Positions 7,443 to 12,565 of a DNA stretch of 28,981 nucleotides are shown one piece after another. Each line of letters starts with the position of its first letter. Within the stretch, counting starts at the first letter, position 1. The stretch is from an uncultured Eubacteriales bacterium (lineage in GTDB: Bacteria; Bacillota; Clostridia; Oscillospirales; Oscillospiraceae), in contig URCK01000013.1 of the NCBI GenBank assembly GCA_900546295.1, positions 1 to 28,981 on the forward strand. Direction: 5' to 3'. The notes beneath the pieces were generated by a model. That model was not told the origin of the DNA, searched no databases, and was given only the letters and a program-made list of their open reading frames with translations. Both the position numbers and the translations under genes were made by a program.

Positions 7443-8372
7443 TCAGAAGGTCACGACCTCCTGCTCGGGCTTCGACGTTGTGGTAATCTTCTCAACGTAG
7501 AGCACGGGGCCCTCGCCCTCGTAGGCGTCGAGATGCTCCTTTTTGACCGTGGCAGTGATATCGACCCAGTCGCGATTCTTGTAGGCCTTCAGGCTGTCGC
7601 CCTTGGCGACGATACCGACGAACTGAATGTCATTTTCGCAGCAGGTCATCACAAAGCGGCCGGGGCAGTGGATGCCGGGGAACTTCTTCGAGTGGCACAT
7701 GATGAGCTTCATGTGGACCTTTTTGCCATCCCAGCGGTCGGGATGGTCCATTGCGTCGACGTACCACACGCCGTAGTCGTCGTCGGGAATGTCGATGAGC
7801 TCGGGCGTCATGTCGAAGGGGCACTCGTCGCCCGTAAGATAGTCCTCGCTGTTGCTGTCGTTATCCTCAAGGTAAATGTCCGCGCGGCGGTTGACCATGC
7901 GCAGATTGCGCGCGCGCAGGCTCTCTTTGAGCGCATCGTCGCAGCGGTTGAAGACGATCATATCCGCGTTCGTGATCTTCTCCATCATGAGCTGGCCCAT
8001 GTTCTTAACGAACAGCTCAAAGGTCGGCGCGTGCACGAAGGTCATAATCTGGTAGAGCACCCAGTTGGCGGGCAGCACCTCGCGGTAGAGCCTTTCCATT
8101 TGCCACATGCCGTTGTACTCGATGAGCACCTGCTTGGGGCGGTACTTTTTCTCAAGCTCCTTGCAGAAGTCGAGCGTCAGCTCGTCCTCATCGTCCACCG
8201 TGACGACGGTGACGTTGTCGAGCGCCTTCTTCTCGTATTCCTCGTCGCCCTCTTCGCAGCAGATGAGAATGGTCTTATCCTCGCGGGCGAAGCCGTCCTC
8301 TAAAATGCCGTTGATAAAGCTTGTCTTGCCGGAATCCAGAAAACCGGCGACCAGATAAACAGGAATATCCAT
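7443..8372 (-). CDS. CobW/HypB/UreG-type GTPase with a YcgQ-like C-terminal domain
   Basis: A 309-residue protein. Residues 1-150 form a COG0523-like P-loop GTPase with Walker A G-F-L-D-S-G-K-T (10-17), V-L-I-E-Y-N-G (82-88) as the Walker B region, and N-R-C-D (142-145) in place of N-K-x-D. The usual C-x-C-C metal motif is missing. The region from about 195 to 309, with R-F-V-M-T-C-C near 239-245 and D-W-V-D-I near 268, resembles the soluble C-terminal domain of TIGR03943/YcgQ proteins. A metal-handling or chaperone role is inferred from the family; no metal or client can be named. It starts 3 nt after the stop of the upstream His-rich GTPase gene, so the two form an operon. The ribosome site is weak (GGGG), consistent with coupling. 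Confidence 0.78.
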   Translation of the reverse strand: MDIPVYLVAGFLDSGKTSFINGILEDGFAREDKTILICCEEGDEEYEKKALDNVTVVTVDDEDELTLDFCKELEKKYRPKQVLIEYNGMWQMERLYREVLPANWVLYQIMTFVHAPTFELFVKNMGQLMMEKITNADMIVFNRCDDALKESLRARNLRMVNRRADIYLEDNDSNSEDYLTGDECPFDMTPELIDIPDDDYGVWYVDAMDHPDRWDGKKVHMKLIMCHSKKFPGIHCPGRFVMTCCENDIQFVGIVAKGDSLKAYKNRDWVDITATVKKEHLDAYEGEGPVLYVEKITTTSKPEQEVVTF

Positions 8373-8375
8373 CCG

Positions 8376-9512
8376 TTACACCCCAAACAGCTCGGCAAGG
8401 CCGTCTTCTTTGAGCTCCGCGCCGATGACGCAGAGTCTGCCTGTGTAGTCGGGATGGCCCGCGCGGACCTCATGCTCTTCGGGCACATAGTCGAACTCGA
8501 GCCAGCCGTCCTCACCGTTCACGATACCCTTGGCGCGCAGGATGTGGCCGTAGTCGCCGCTGTCGAGCTTGCAAAGCATGTCTTCAAGAGCTTCCTTGCT
8601 GAACTTCTTCGGCGTCTCCTTGCCCCAGGAGGCGAAAACATCGTCGGCGTGGTGATGGTGGCATTCGCACGCGGGATCGTCGCACTCCTCGCCGTCGTGG
8701 TGATGATGGTGATGCTCGTGCTCGTCGTGGTCATCATGGTCATGGTCGTGATGATGCTCATGCTCATGGTCATCCTCATCGTGGCCATGGTGGTGCTCAT
8801 GTTCGTGGCTGTGCTCGTCATGCTCATCGTGATGATGGTGATGCTCATGCTCGTGCTCGGCCTCTTCGAGCTCGTGCTCGCGGCGCATCTTTTCGAGAAG
8901 CTCGTCGCTGAGCGACACCTTCTCGACCGCGGAGAGAATGGTCTTGCCATCCAGCTCGTCCCACGGCGTCGTCAGGATGGCGGCGTCGGGGTTCTTCTCA
9001 CGCAGCATCGCTGCGGCGGCCTCAAGCTTTTCCTGAGAGAGCTTCTGCGTACGGGAGAGGATGATCGTGCCGGCGGCCTCGATCTGGTTGTTGTAGAACT
9101 CGCCGAAGTTCTTCATATAGACCTTGACCTTGCTCGCGTCGGCCACGGTGACGTAGCTGTTGAGCTTGAGCTCGGGGCACTCGTCCACTGTGCGCTGCAC
9201 GGCGACGATGACATCGGAGAGCTTGCCCACACCGCTCGGCTCGATGAGCACGCGGTCGGGGTGGAACTGCTCGACAACTTCCTTGAGCGCCTTGTTGAAG
9301 TCGCCGACGAGGGAGCAGCAGATGCAGCCGGCGGACATCTCGGAGATCTCGATGCCGGACTCCTTCAGAAAGCCGCCGTCGATGTTGATCTCGCCGAATT
9401 CGTTCTCGATCAGCACGAGCTTTTCGCCGCTGTAGGCTTCGGCGATCAGCTTTTTGATGAGCGTGGTCTTGCCGGCGCCCAGAAAGCCGGAAAAAATATC
9501 AATTTTCGTCAT
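8376..9512 (-). CDS. COG0523 (CobW/ZNG1-like) GTPase with a histidine-rich loop
   Basis: A 378-residue metal-chaperone type GTPase. Visible are Walker A G-F-L-G-A-G-K-T-T (9-17), E-N-E-F-G-E (36-41), the metal motif G-C-I-C-C-S (62-67), and the E-P-S-G-V-G Walker B region (91-96). Residues 213-288 hold about 35 histidines mixed with Asp/Glu and ending in C-x7-C-x-C, followed by a CobW C-terminal domain (about 290-378). The guanine-specificity motif N-K-x-D is replaced by S-R-T-Q near 153-156. The ATG at 9512 is chosen because GGAAG lies 10 nt upstream and it starts right at M-T-K-I-D-I-F-S-G-F; a longer in-frame extension would run through the promoter. Zinc or another divalent metal is likely, but the client protein is unknown. 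Confidence 0.88.
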   Translation of the reverse strand: MTKIDIFSGFLGAGKTTLIKKLIAEAYSGEKLVLIENEFGEINIDGGFLKESGIEISEMSAGCICCSLVGDFNKALKEVVEQFHPDRVLIEPSGVGKLSDVIVAVQRTVDECPELKLNSYVTVADASKVKVYMKNFGEFYNNQIEAAGTIILSRTQKLSQEKLEAAAAMLREKNPDAAILTTPWDELDGKTILSAVEKVSLSDELLEKMRREHELEEAEHEHEHHHHHDEHDEHSHEHEHHHGHDEDDHEHEHHHDHDHDDHDEHEHHHHHHDGEECDDPACECHHHHADDVFASWGKETPKKFSKEALEDMLCKLDSGDYGHILRAKGIVNGEDGWLEFDYVPEEHEVRAGHPDYTGRLCVIGAELKEDGLAELFGV

Positions 9513-9554
9513 AAGAAATACGCTTCCTTCTTTAGTATTGATTTCCAAACCTGT

Positions 9555-9583
9555 ATTATAAGCGGAATTTATGAATGATTCAA
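9555..9583 (-). promoter_or_regulatory. Promoter of the GTPase operon
   Basis: On the minus strand, TTGAAT (9578-9583) and TATAAT (9555-9560) have a 17-bp spacer, 43 bp upstream of the ATG. No Zur-like palindrome was recognised nearby. Confidence 0.75.
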
Positions 9584-9628
9584 GTCTTTTGCGCGTGAAA
9601 TCCGTCCGTTTCGCGCAAATGTTCGCCC

Positions 9629-9976
9629 TCAGGGCGCGTCCTTCTCCGCCTGTGCGCGGCACAGCGCGCCGAGCGAGCCGATCAGGCCGCGCACGGTCTC
9701 GCGGCCGAGCGGCGGGAGCGCGCGGTAGGCTTCGATCAGCTCCTGCTCCTCGCGGGAAACTGCGGCGTGCTCGGCGCGGAAAAAGCCGCGGAACAGATAG
9801 TTGGGGTCTACCTCCAACGCGTCGAAGAGCTTGAGCAGGACATCCTCCTTGGGCGAGCTGAGGCCGTTTTCATAGTTGCTGATCGCGGAGGGGGAAACGC
9901 CCAGCCTTGCCGCCAGCTGCGCGCGAGAGAGCGCGAGCGCTTCGCGCCGCAGACGCATTTGTTCGCCAAAACTCAT
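9629..9976 (-). CDS. XRE-family (Cro/C1 HTH) repressor-like regulator
   Basis: A 115-residue protein starting M-S-F-G-E-Q-M-R-L-R-R-E-A-L. The HTH occupies about residues 5-60 (S-R-A-Q-L-A-A-R-L-G-V-S-P-S-A-I-S-N-Y-E-N-G). A C-terminal helical part has the E-E-Q-E-L-I-E-A-Y-R-A-L-P pattern common in clostridial XRE proteins. ATG 9976 is preferred over the adjacent TTG at 9979 because GGAGG lies 7 nt before it. Its own promoter at 10021-10049 and a divergent promoter share an intergenic region carrying two 13-bp dyads, so it probably represses both. It lies upstream of the GTPase operon on the same strand, but that operon has its own promoter. Confidence 0.85.
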   Translation of the reverse strand: MSFGEQMRLRREALALSRAQLAARLGVSPSAISNYENGLSSPKEDVLLKLFDALEVDPNYLFRGFFRAEHAAVSREEQELIEAYRALPPLGRETVRGLIGSLGALCRAQAEKDAP

Positions 9977-10020
9977 CAAAACACCTCCCGTGCAGGCAGA
10001 ATTCGACAGGATTTGTGCAC

Positions 10021-10049
10021 ATTTTAGCGCAGAAGCTTGTATCTGTCAA
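10021..10049 (-). promoter_or_regulatory. Promoter of the XRE repressor gene
   Basis: On the minus strand, TTGACA (10044-10049) and TAAAAT (10021-10026) are spaced 17 bp. Operator dyad 1 begins 6 bp upstream of the -35 hexamer. Confidence 0.8.
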
Positions 10050-10055
10050 TTCAGT

Positions 10056-10102
10056 TTAACAAGATTCTTGTTAAATTATTCTTGACACAACAAGAATCTT
10101 GT
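10056..10102. promoter_or_regulatory. Pair of operator dyads between divergent promoters
   Basis: Dyad 1 is TTAACAAGATTCTTGTTAA at 10056-10074, a perfect 9+1+9 palindrome. Dyad 2 is ACAAGAATCTTGT at 10090-10102, a perfect 6+1+6 palindrome. They share the core ACAAGA-W-TCTTGT, and their centres (10065 and 10096) are 31 bp apart, about three helical turns. Dyad 2 lies inside the spacer of the rightward promoter and dyad 1 abuts the leftward one. The likely ligand is the neighbouring XRE protein; this is an inference. Confidence 0.75.
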
Positions 10103-10110
10103 GATATTTT
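10082..10110 (+). promoter_or_regulatory. Divergent promoter with TTGACA and an extended -10
   Basis: TTGACA (10082-10087) and TATTTT (10105-10110) have a 17-bp spacer, with TG one base before the -10. The expected start is about 10117. The spacer is occupied by operator dyad 2, which suits repression by occlusion. Confidence 0.7.
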
Positions 10111-10116
10111 AAGCTT

Positions 10117-10328
10117 GCTCAGAAAACTTATATGCTTTTTGAGCGCGCACTGCAATGCTGATCGGTCCTCGCCCGAGCCGGTCGAGCCACCCGCGGCGGT
10201 GCGATTTTCTTCCGGGGAAAAGAAAAAGGCGCGCGGCTCCCGCGAGGGGAGGACGCGCAAAAAGAGAGAAACAAATAGAGATAGAGACGATATCGAGTCG
10301 GCACGCAGTGTGCCTGCTCGATTTTTTT
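10117..10328 (+). ncRNA. Candidate non-coding transcript of about 210 nt
   Basis: This stretch begins at a well-formed promoter and ends at a hairpin followed by seven T. No ORF with a ribosome site fits: the ATG at 10133 gives only nine codons and has no Shine-Dalgarno, and the ATG at 10155 opens a frame that runs through the terminator and antisense to both tRNA genes. The body is GC-rich in its first half (GAGCCGGTCGAGCC, CCCGCGGCGG) and purine-rich in its second (repeated GAGA and AAAAAG). It may be a regulatory RNA controlled by the XRE protein, or the leftover leader of a deleted gene. Expression has not been shown. Confidence 0.4.
10292..10328 (+). terminator. Terminator of the candidate non-coding transcript
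   Basis: ATCGAG (10292-10297) pairs with CTCGAT (10317-10322), extended inward by GGCAC against GTGCC with one wobble and one mismatch. The 3' side runs directly into seven T (10322-10328). Confidence 0.75.
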
Positions 10329-10340
10329 GTTTGCCGGAAG

Positions 10341-10380
10341 AAAAGAAAAAGAACGAGCCGATGCAAGCATCGACTCGTTC
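10341..10380 (-). terminator. Terminator of the tRNA-Thr/tRNA-Tyr operon
   Basis: On the minus strand, GAACGAG-x-CGATGC pairs with GCATCG-x-CTCGTTC (10351-10380, AA-centred loop, one mismatch). It is followed by TTTTTCTTTT (10341-10350). It starts one base past the encoded CCA of tRNA-Tyr. Confidence 0.85.
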
Positions 10381-10381
10381 C

Positions 10382-10466
10382 TGGTGGGGGAAGGTGGATT
10401 CGAACCACCGAAGTCACTGACAACAGATTTACAGTCTGCCCCCTTTGGCCACTCGGGAATTCCCCC
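10382..10466 (-). tRNA. tRNA-Tyr (anticodon GTA)
   Basis: An 85-nt class II tRNA with a long variable arm. The acceptor GGGGGAA pairs with TTCCCCC, followed by A73 and an encoded CCA. The anticodon loop CTGTAAA places GTA at positions 34-36 (tyrosine). The T arm is GGTGG-TTCGAAT-CCACC. It lies 15 nt downstream of tRNA-Thr and is cotranscribed with it. Confidence 0.96.
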
Positions 10467-10481
10467 ATATTTACTTGTTCG

Positions 10482-10557
10482 TGGAGCTGGTAGACGGATT
10501 CGAACCCCCGACCTACTGATTACAAATCAGTTGCTCTACCAGCTGAGCTATACCAGC
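10482..10557 (-). tRNA. tRNA-Thr (anticodon TGT)
   Basis: A 76-nt tRNA. The acceptor GCTGGTA pairs with TACCAGC, then T73 and an encoded CCA. The anticodon stem is ACTGA/TCAGT with loop TTTGTAA, giving TGT (threonine), and A37 follows, the site for t6A. The T stem GGGGG against CCGTC contains one G-U pair and one G-G mismatch (51-63), but the rest of the cloverleaf is intact. It is the first gene of the two-tRNA operon. Confidence 0.95.
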
Positions 10558-10579
10558 ATCTCAGCAACGAACATAACGT

Positions 10580-10608
10580 ATGTTAGCAGACTTTGAACCG
10601 TTTGTCAA
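10580..10608 (-). promoter_or_regulatory. Promoter of the tRNA operon
   Basis: On the minus strand, TTGACA (10603-10608) and TAACAT (10580-10585) are separated by 17 bp, about 23 bp before the tRNA-Thr 5' end. A small palindrome, AACATA-ACG-TATGTT (10570-10584), overlaps the -10 and probable start point. Confidence 0.8.
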
Positions 10609-10637
10609 GAAAAAAATTCGAAAAAGGAGGAAATTTC

Positions 10638-10841
10638 GTGTACGGAAAAATACGGCGCCGCGGAGGCGCGCAAAAGGACATGCCGCGGGCGGTCTGCTCG
10701 CTCTGCGCGCAGGAGATCCTGCCGGGCGAACGGCTGTGGTATTGCAGCGGGACGACCGCCTGTGCCGACTGCTTCGCGCGCTTTGCGCGCGAAGCGCTCA
10801 GACCCTTTGAATACATACTGGGAGAGGAGCGCGGGATATGA
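10638..10841 (+). CDS. Small Cys-rich (zinc-ribbon-like) protein, function unknown
   Basis: A 67-residue protein with a GTG start 7 nt after AAGGAGG; an in-frame ATG at 10593 would overlap the divergent tRNA promoter and lacks a ribosome site. After a basic N-terminus (Y-G-K-I-R-R-R-G) it has C-S-L-C-A-Q-E-I-L-P-G-E-R and then C-S-G-T-T-A-C-A-D-C-F. The two Cys pairs are suited to bind one zinc, like a LIM or rubredoxin-type knuckle. The family is not recognised. Its last codons overlap the next gene through ATGA. It is the first gene of a three-gene cluster that ends in a sigma-factor-like protein, which suggests a regulatory or nucleic-acid role, but no function can be stated. Confidence 0.7.
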   Translation: MYGKIRRRGGAQKDMPRAVCSLCAQEILPGERLWYCSGTTACADCFARFAREALRPFEYILGEERGI

Positions 10842-11068
10842 CGCTTTATGAGATGTCTTACGTCTACCGCGAGGACGCGATGCGCTTCCGCCTGCGCATC
10901 ACCGTGCTGCGCGAGCAGGAAAAGGCGGCGGAGGGCGAGGACAAGCTGCGCCTCCGGCAGCGCATCCTCGAGCTGCAGCAGCTGCTGCGCCAGTCGCACG
11001 AGCTGGCGGATCTGACGAGACATTATTATGAAAGAGGGTATTATCGCAATGAAAAGTACACCTTATAG
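10838..11068 (+). CDS. Small charged helical protein, function unknown
   Basis: A 76-residue protein translated through an ATGA overlap with the preceding Cys-rich protein. It is almost entirely predicted helix, with alternating Arg, Glu and Leu (R-L-R-I-T-V-L-R-E-Q-E-K-A-A, then L-R-L-R-Q-R-I-L-E-L-Q-Q-L-L-R-Q), so a coiled-coil or helical hairpin is likely. It ends in a Tyr-rich tail (H-Y-Y-E-R-G-Y-Y). No family is recognised. The tight packing with its neighbours, and an overlap of up to 20 nt with the sigma-like gene, argue for a single operon and possibly a small complex. Confidence 0.6.
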   Translation: MTLYEMSYVYREDAMRFRLRITVLREQEKAAEGEDKLRLRQRILELQQLLRQSHELADLTRHYYERGYYRNEKYTL

Positions 11069-11345
11069 GGTGCGCAACAACGAAGTTTACGGCGATATGA
11101 GCGCCTGGATCGCCGCCCATGCGGGCGACAACGAGAGCGACCTTGCGCGCCTCAAGCGCAACCTGCGCCTTGCCCGCGAGGAGGAGCTCACCGCGCGCCA
11201 GCGCGAGCTGCTGCGCCTGCGCTACGAGGAGAACCTGAGCGTGAGCGAGATCGCCGCGCTCATCGGGCGGGACAAGTCCACCGTTTCGCGCACGCTCTCG
11301 CGCGCGAGGAGAAGACTTTACAAATGCCTGCGCTATGGGCTATAA
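11049..11345 (+). CDS. Sigma-70 region 4-like HTH protein
   Basis: A 98-residue protein whose C-terminal half (about 50-98) is a sigma region 4-type helix-turn-helix (L-T-A-R-Q-R-E-L-L-R-L-R-Y, then L-S-V-S-E-I-A-A-L-I-G-R-D-K-S-T-V-S-R-T-L-S-R-A). No region 2 for -10 recognition or core binding is present, so it is not a complete sigma factor. Similar stand-alone proteins occur in phages and conjugative elements of Firmicutes. ATG 11049 is preferred (GAGGG 10 nt upstream); an in-frame ATG at 11028 would overlap the previous gene further. A promoter for the YitT gene lies within its last codons. The target genes are unknown. Confidence 0.75.
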   Translation: MKSTPYRVRNNEVYGDMSAWIAAHAGDNESDLARLKRNLRLAREEELTARQRELLRLRYEENLSVSEIAALIGRDKSTVSRTLSRARRRLYKCLRYGL

Positions 11346-11346
11346 T
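11317..11346 (+). promoter_or_regulatory. Promoter for the YitT-family gene
   Basis: TTTACA (11317-11322) and TATAAT (11341-11346) have an 18-bp spacer and overlap the last codons of the sigma-like gene. The leader contains CCCGCGC-AGC-GCGCGGG at 11394-11410, just before the GGGGGAG ribosome site. Confidence 0.6.
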
Positions 11347-11432
11347 TTTATAAGACCCGCCGCCTTGCGCGAGAGAGGACGGGGGGAAATGCCCCCGCGC
11401 AGCGCGCGGGATGAAATCAAGGGGGAGTATCC

Positions 11433-12314
11433 ATGCTGCACAAGGCCATGCAGAACAAGGGAGCGCGCATCGCGATCGCGGTGTTTGCGACTTTACTTTA
11501 CGCGCTGGGCGTCAACCTTTTTATCGTGCCGGTCGGGCTGTATTCCGGCGGCATGGTGGGTTTGAGCCAGGTCATCCGAACGGTGCTCACCGAGCGCGTG
11601 GCGCTGCCTGCGGGGGTGGATATCGCCGGTATCCTCTATTTCCTTTTGAATGTGCCGATGCTCATCATCGGCTGGAAGGAGCTTGGGCGCGGCTTTCTCG
11701 TCCGCACGCTCATCTGCGTGGGCGCGTCGTCCTTCTTTTTGAGCGTCATCCCGGCGCCGGCGTCGCCCATCCTTGAAGAGCGCCTTGCCGCCTGCGTCGT
11801 CGGCGGCATCCTCTGCGGCTTTGCCCTCGGCCTTGCGCTCACCTGCGGCTGCTCGACCGGCGGGCTCGACATCATCGGCCTGTGCCTGAGTAAGCGCGGC
11901 AGCCGCTTTACCGTCGGGCGCTTTTCGATGAGCTTCAACGTGCTGCTTTATGCGGCCTGCGCTCTGCTCTTCGATATTCAGACGGCCATCTATTCCGTTA
12001 TCTACACGGTCTTCTGCTCGCTTTTCATTGACAGGGGACACCAGCAGAATATCAGCGTGCAGGTGCTCATCTTTACGAAGGACGAAGATCCTGAGCTGCC
12101 GCAGAATATCATGGGCCGCCTCGGCCGCGGCGTGACGTACTGGCAGGGCAAGGGCGCCTACACGGGCAGCGATATCCGCGTGCTGTGTGTCTGCGTTTCG
12201 AAGTTCGAGGTCGCGGAGCTTCAGGAAACGGTGCGCGAGCTTGATCCGCAGGCCTTCTTTATCGTACAGGAGGGCGTGCGCATCGGCGGGAATTTTACAA
12301 GAAAAATTTCATAA
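11433..12314 (+). CDS. YitT family membrane protein (YitT_membrane + DUF2179)
   Basis: A 293-residue integral membrane protein. It has about five hydrophobic segments between residues 10 and 205, including the family-typical N-x-F-x-V-P-x-G-L-Y-S-G-G near 28-40 and L-T-C-G-C-S-T-G-G-L-D-I near 135-147. A soluble DUF2179 domain follows at about 215-290 (D-x-R-V-L-C-V, then D-P-Q-A-F-F-I-V-Q-E-G). The transport or sensing role of this family is not firmly established. GGGGGAG lies about 9 nt before the ATG. It has its own promoter and is followed by a terminator, so it is probably monocistronic. Confidence 0.9.
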   Translation: MLHKAMQNKGARIAIAVFATLLYALGVNLFIVPVGLYSGGMVGLSQVIRTVLTERVALPAGVDIAGILYFLLNVPMLIIGWKELGRGFLVRTLICVGASSFFLSVIPAPASPILEERLAACVVGGILCGFALGLALTCGCSTGGLDIIGLCLSKRGSRFTVGRFSMSFNVLLYAACALLFDIQTAIYSVIYTVFCSLFIDRGHQQNISVQVLIFTKDEDPELPQNIMGRLGRGVTYWQGKGAYTGSDIRVLCVCVSKFEVAELQETVRELDPQAFFIVQEGVRIGGNFTRKIS

Positions 12315-12326
12315 TATATCCATCGG

Positions 12327-12358
12327 CGGCGCTTTGCGTGAGCAGGGCGCCGTTTTTT
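12327..12358 (+). terminator. Terminator after the YitT-family gene
   Basis: CGGCGC (12327-12332) pairs with GCGCCG (12347-12352), followed by six T. Confidence 0.75.
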
Positions 12359-12419
12359 GCAATATGCTGGTCATTTATTGGAATCAACGATGGTTTCTGA
12401 AAGGTTCATCAAAAATTAG

Positions 12420-12448
12420 TTGCACTTTTTGGTTAAATGTGATAACAT
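12420..12448 (+). promoter_or_regulatory. Promoter of the DUF4914 gene
   Basis: TTGCAC (12420-12425) and TAACAT (12443-12448) with a 17-bp spacer. The expected start is near 12455, giving a leader of about 110 nt. Confidence 0.7.
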
Positions 12449-12469
12449 CCAGTCTAATCTTTTTGCATT

Positions 12470-12538
12470 GCGGCACCGCGGTAAACCGCTGCCGCCGGAT
12501 AAAGATGCTTTTGAACCGACTGCCCATGGGCAGTTCGG
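12470..12538 (+). promoter_or_regulatory. Structured 5' leader of the DUF4914 gene
   Basis: Two hairpins follow the promoter. GCGGCA at 12470-12475 pairs with TGCCGC at 12490-12495, enclosing a GCGGT/ACCGC inner stem. At 12516-12538, CTGCCC and GGGCAG face each other within CCGA/TTCGG flanks. Neither is followed by a T-run, so they are not terminators. The pattern does not match a riboswitch that I recognise. Confidence 0.4.
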
Positions 12539-12565
12539 ACGCAATATAAAACGGAGGTATTTGTG

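Noticed and set aside
8649..8876. Repetitive GTGATGATGG-like units, considered as a CRISPR or satellite repeat
   Set aside because: The periodicity is three bases and in frame, encoding the His-rich loop; there are no spacers or fixed-length repeats.
8454..9578. Val/Met-rich hydrophobic frame on the plus strand opposite the His-rich GTPase gene, suggestive of a membrane protein
   Set aside because: The hydrophobic stretch is simply the reverse complement of His/Asp/Glu codons, and the GTPase motifs on the minus strand are unambiguous.
10155..10493. Plus-strand open frame of 112 codons crossing the terminator and both tRNA genes
   Set aside because: It runs antisense through two intact tRNAs and past a strong terminator, with no ribosome site.
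9629..11345. Interpretation as a complete prophage or integrative element at a tRNA
   Set aside because: No integrase, excisionase, structural genes or duplicated tRNA 3' end (att) is seen; at most it is a control-region remnant.
12449..12565. Leader of the DUF4914 gene considered as a known riboswitch
   Set aside because: The two hairpins show no conserved core of a riboswitch class that I can recognise, and there is no terminator/antiterminator pair.
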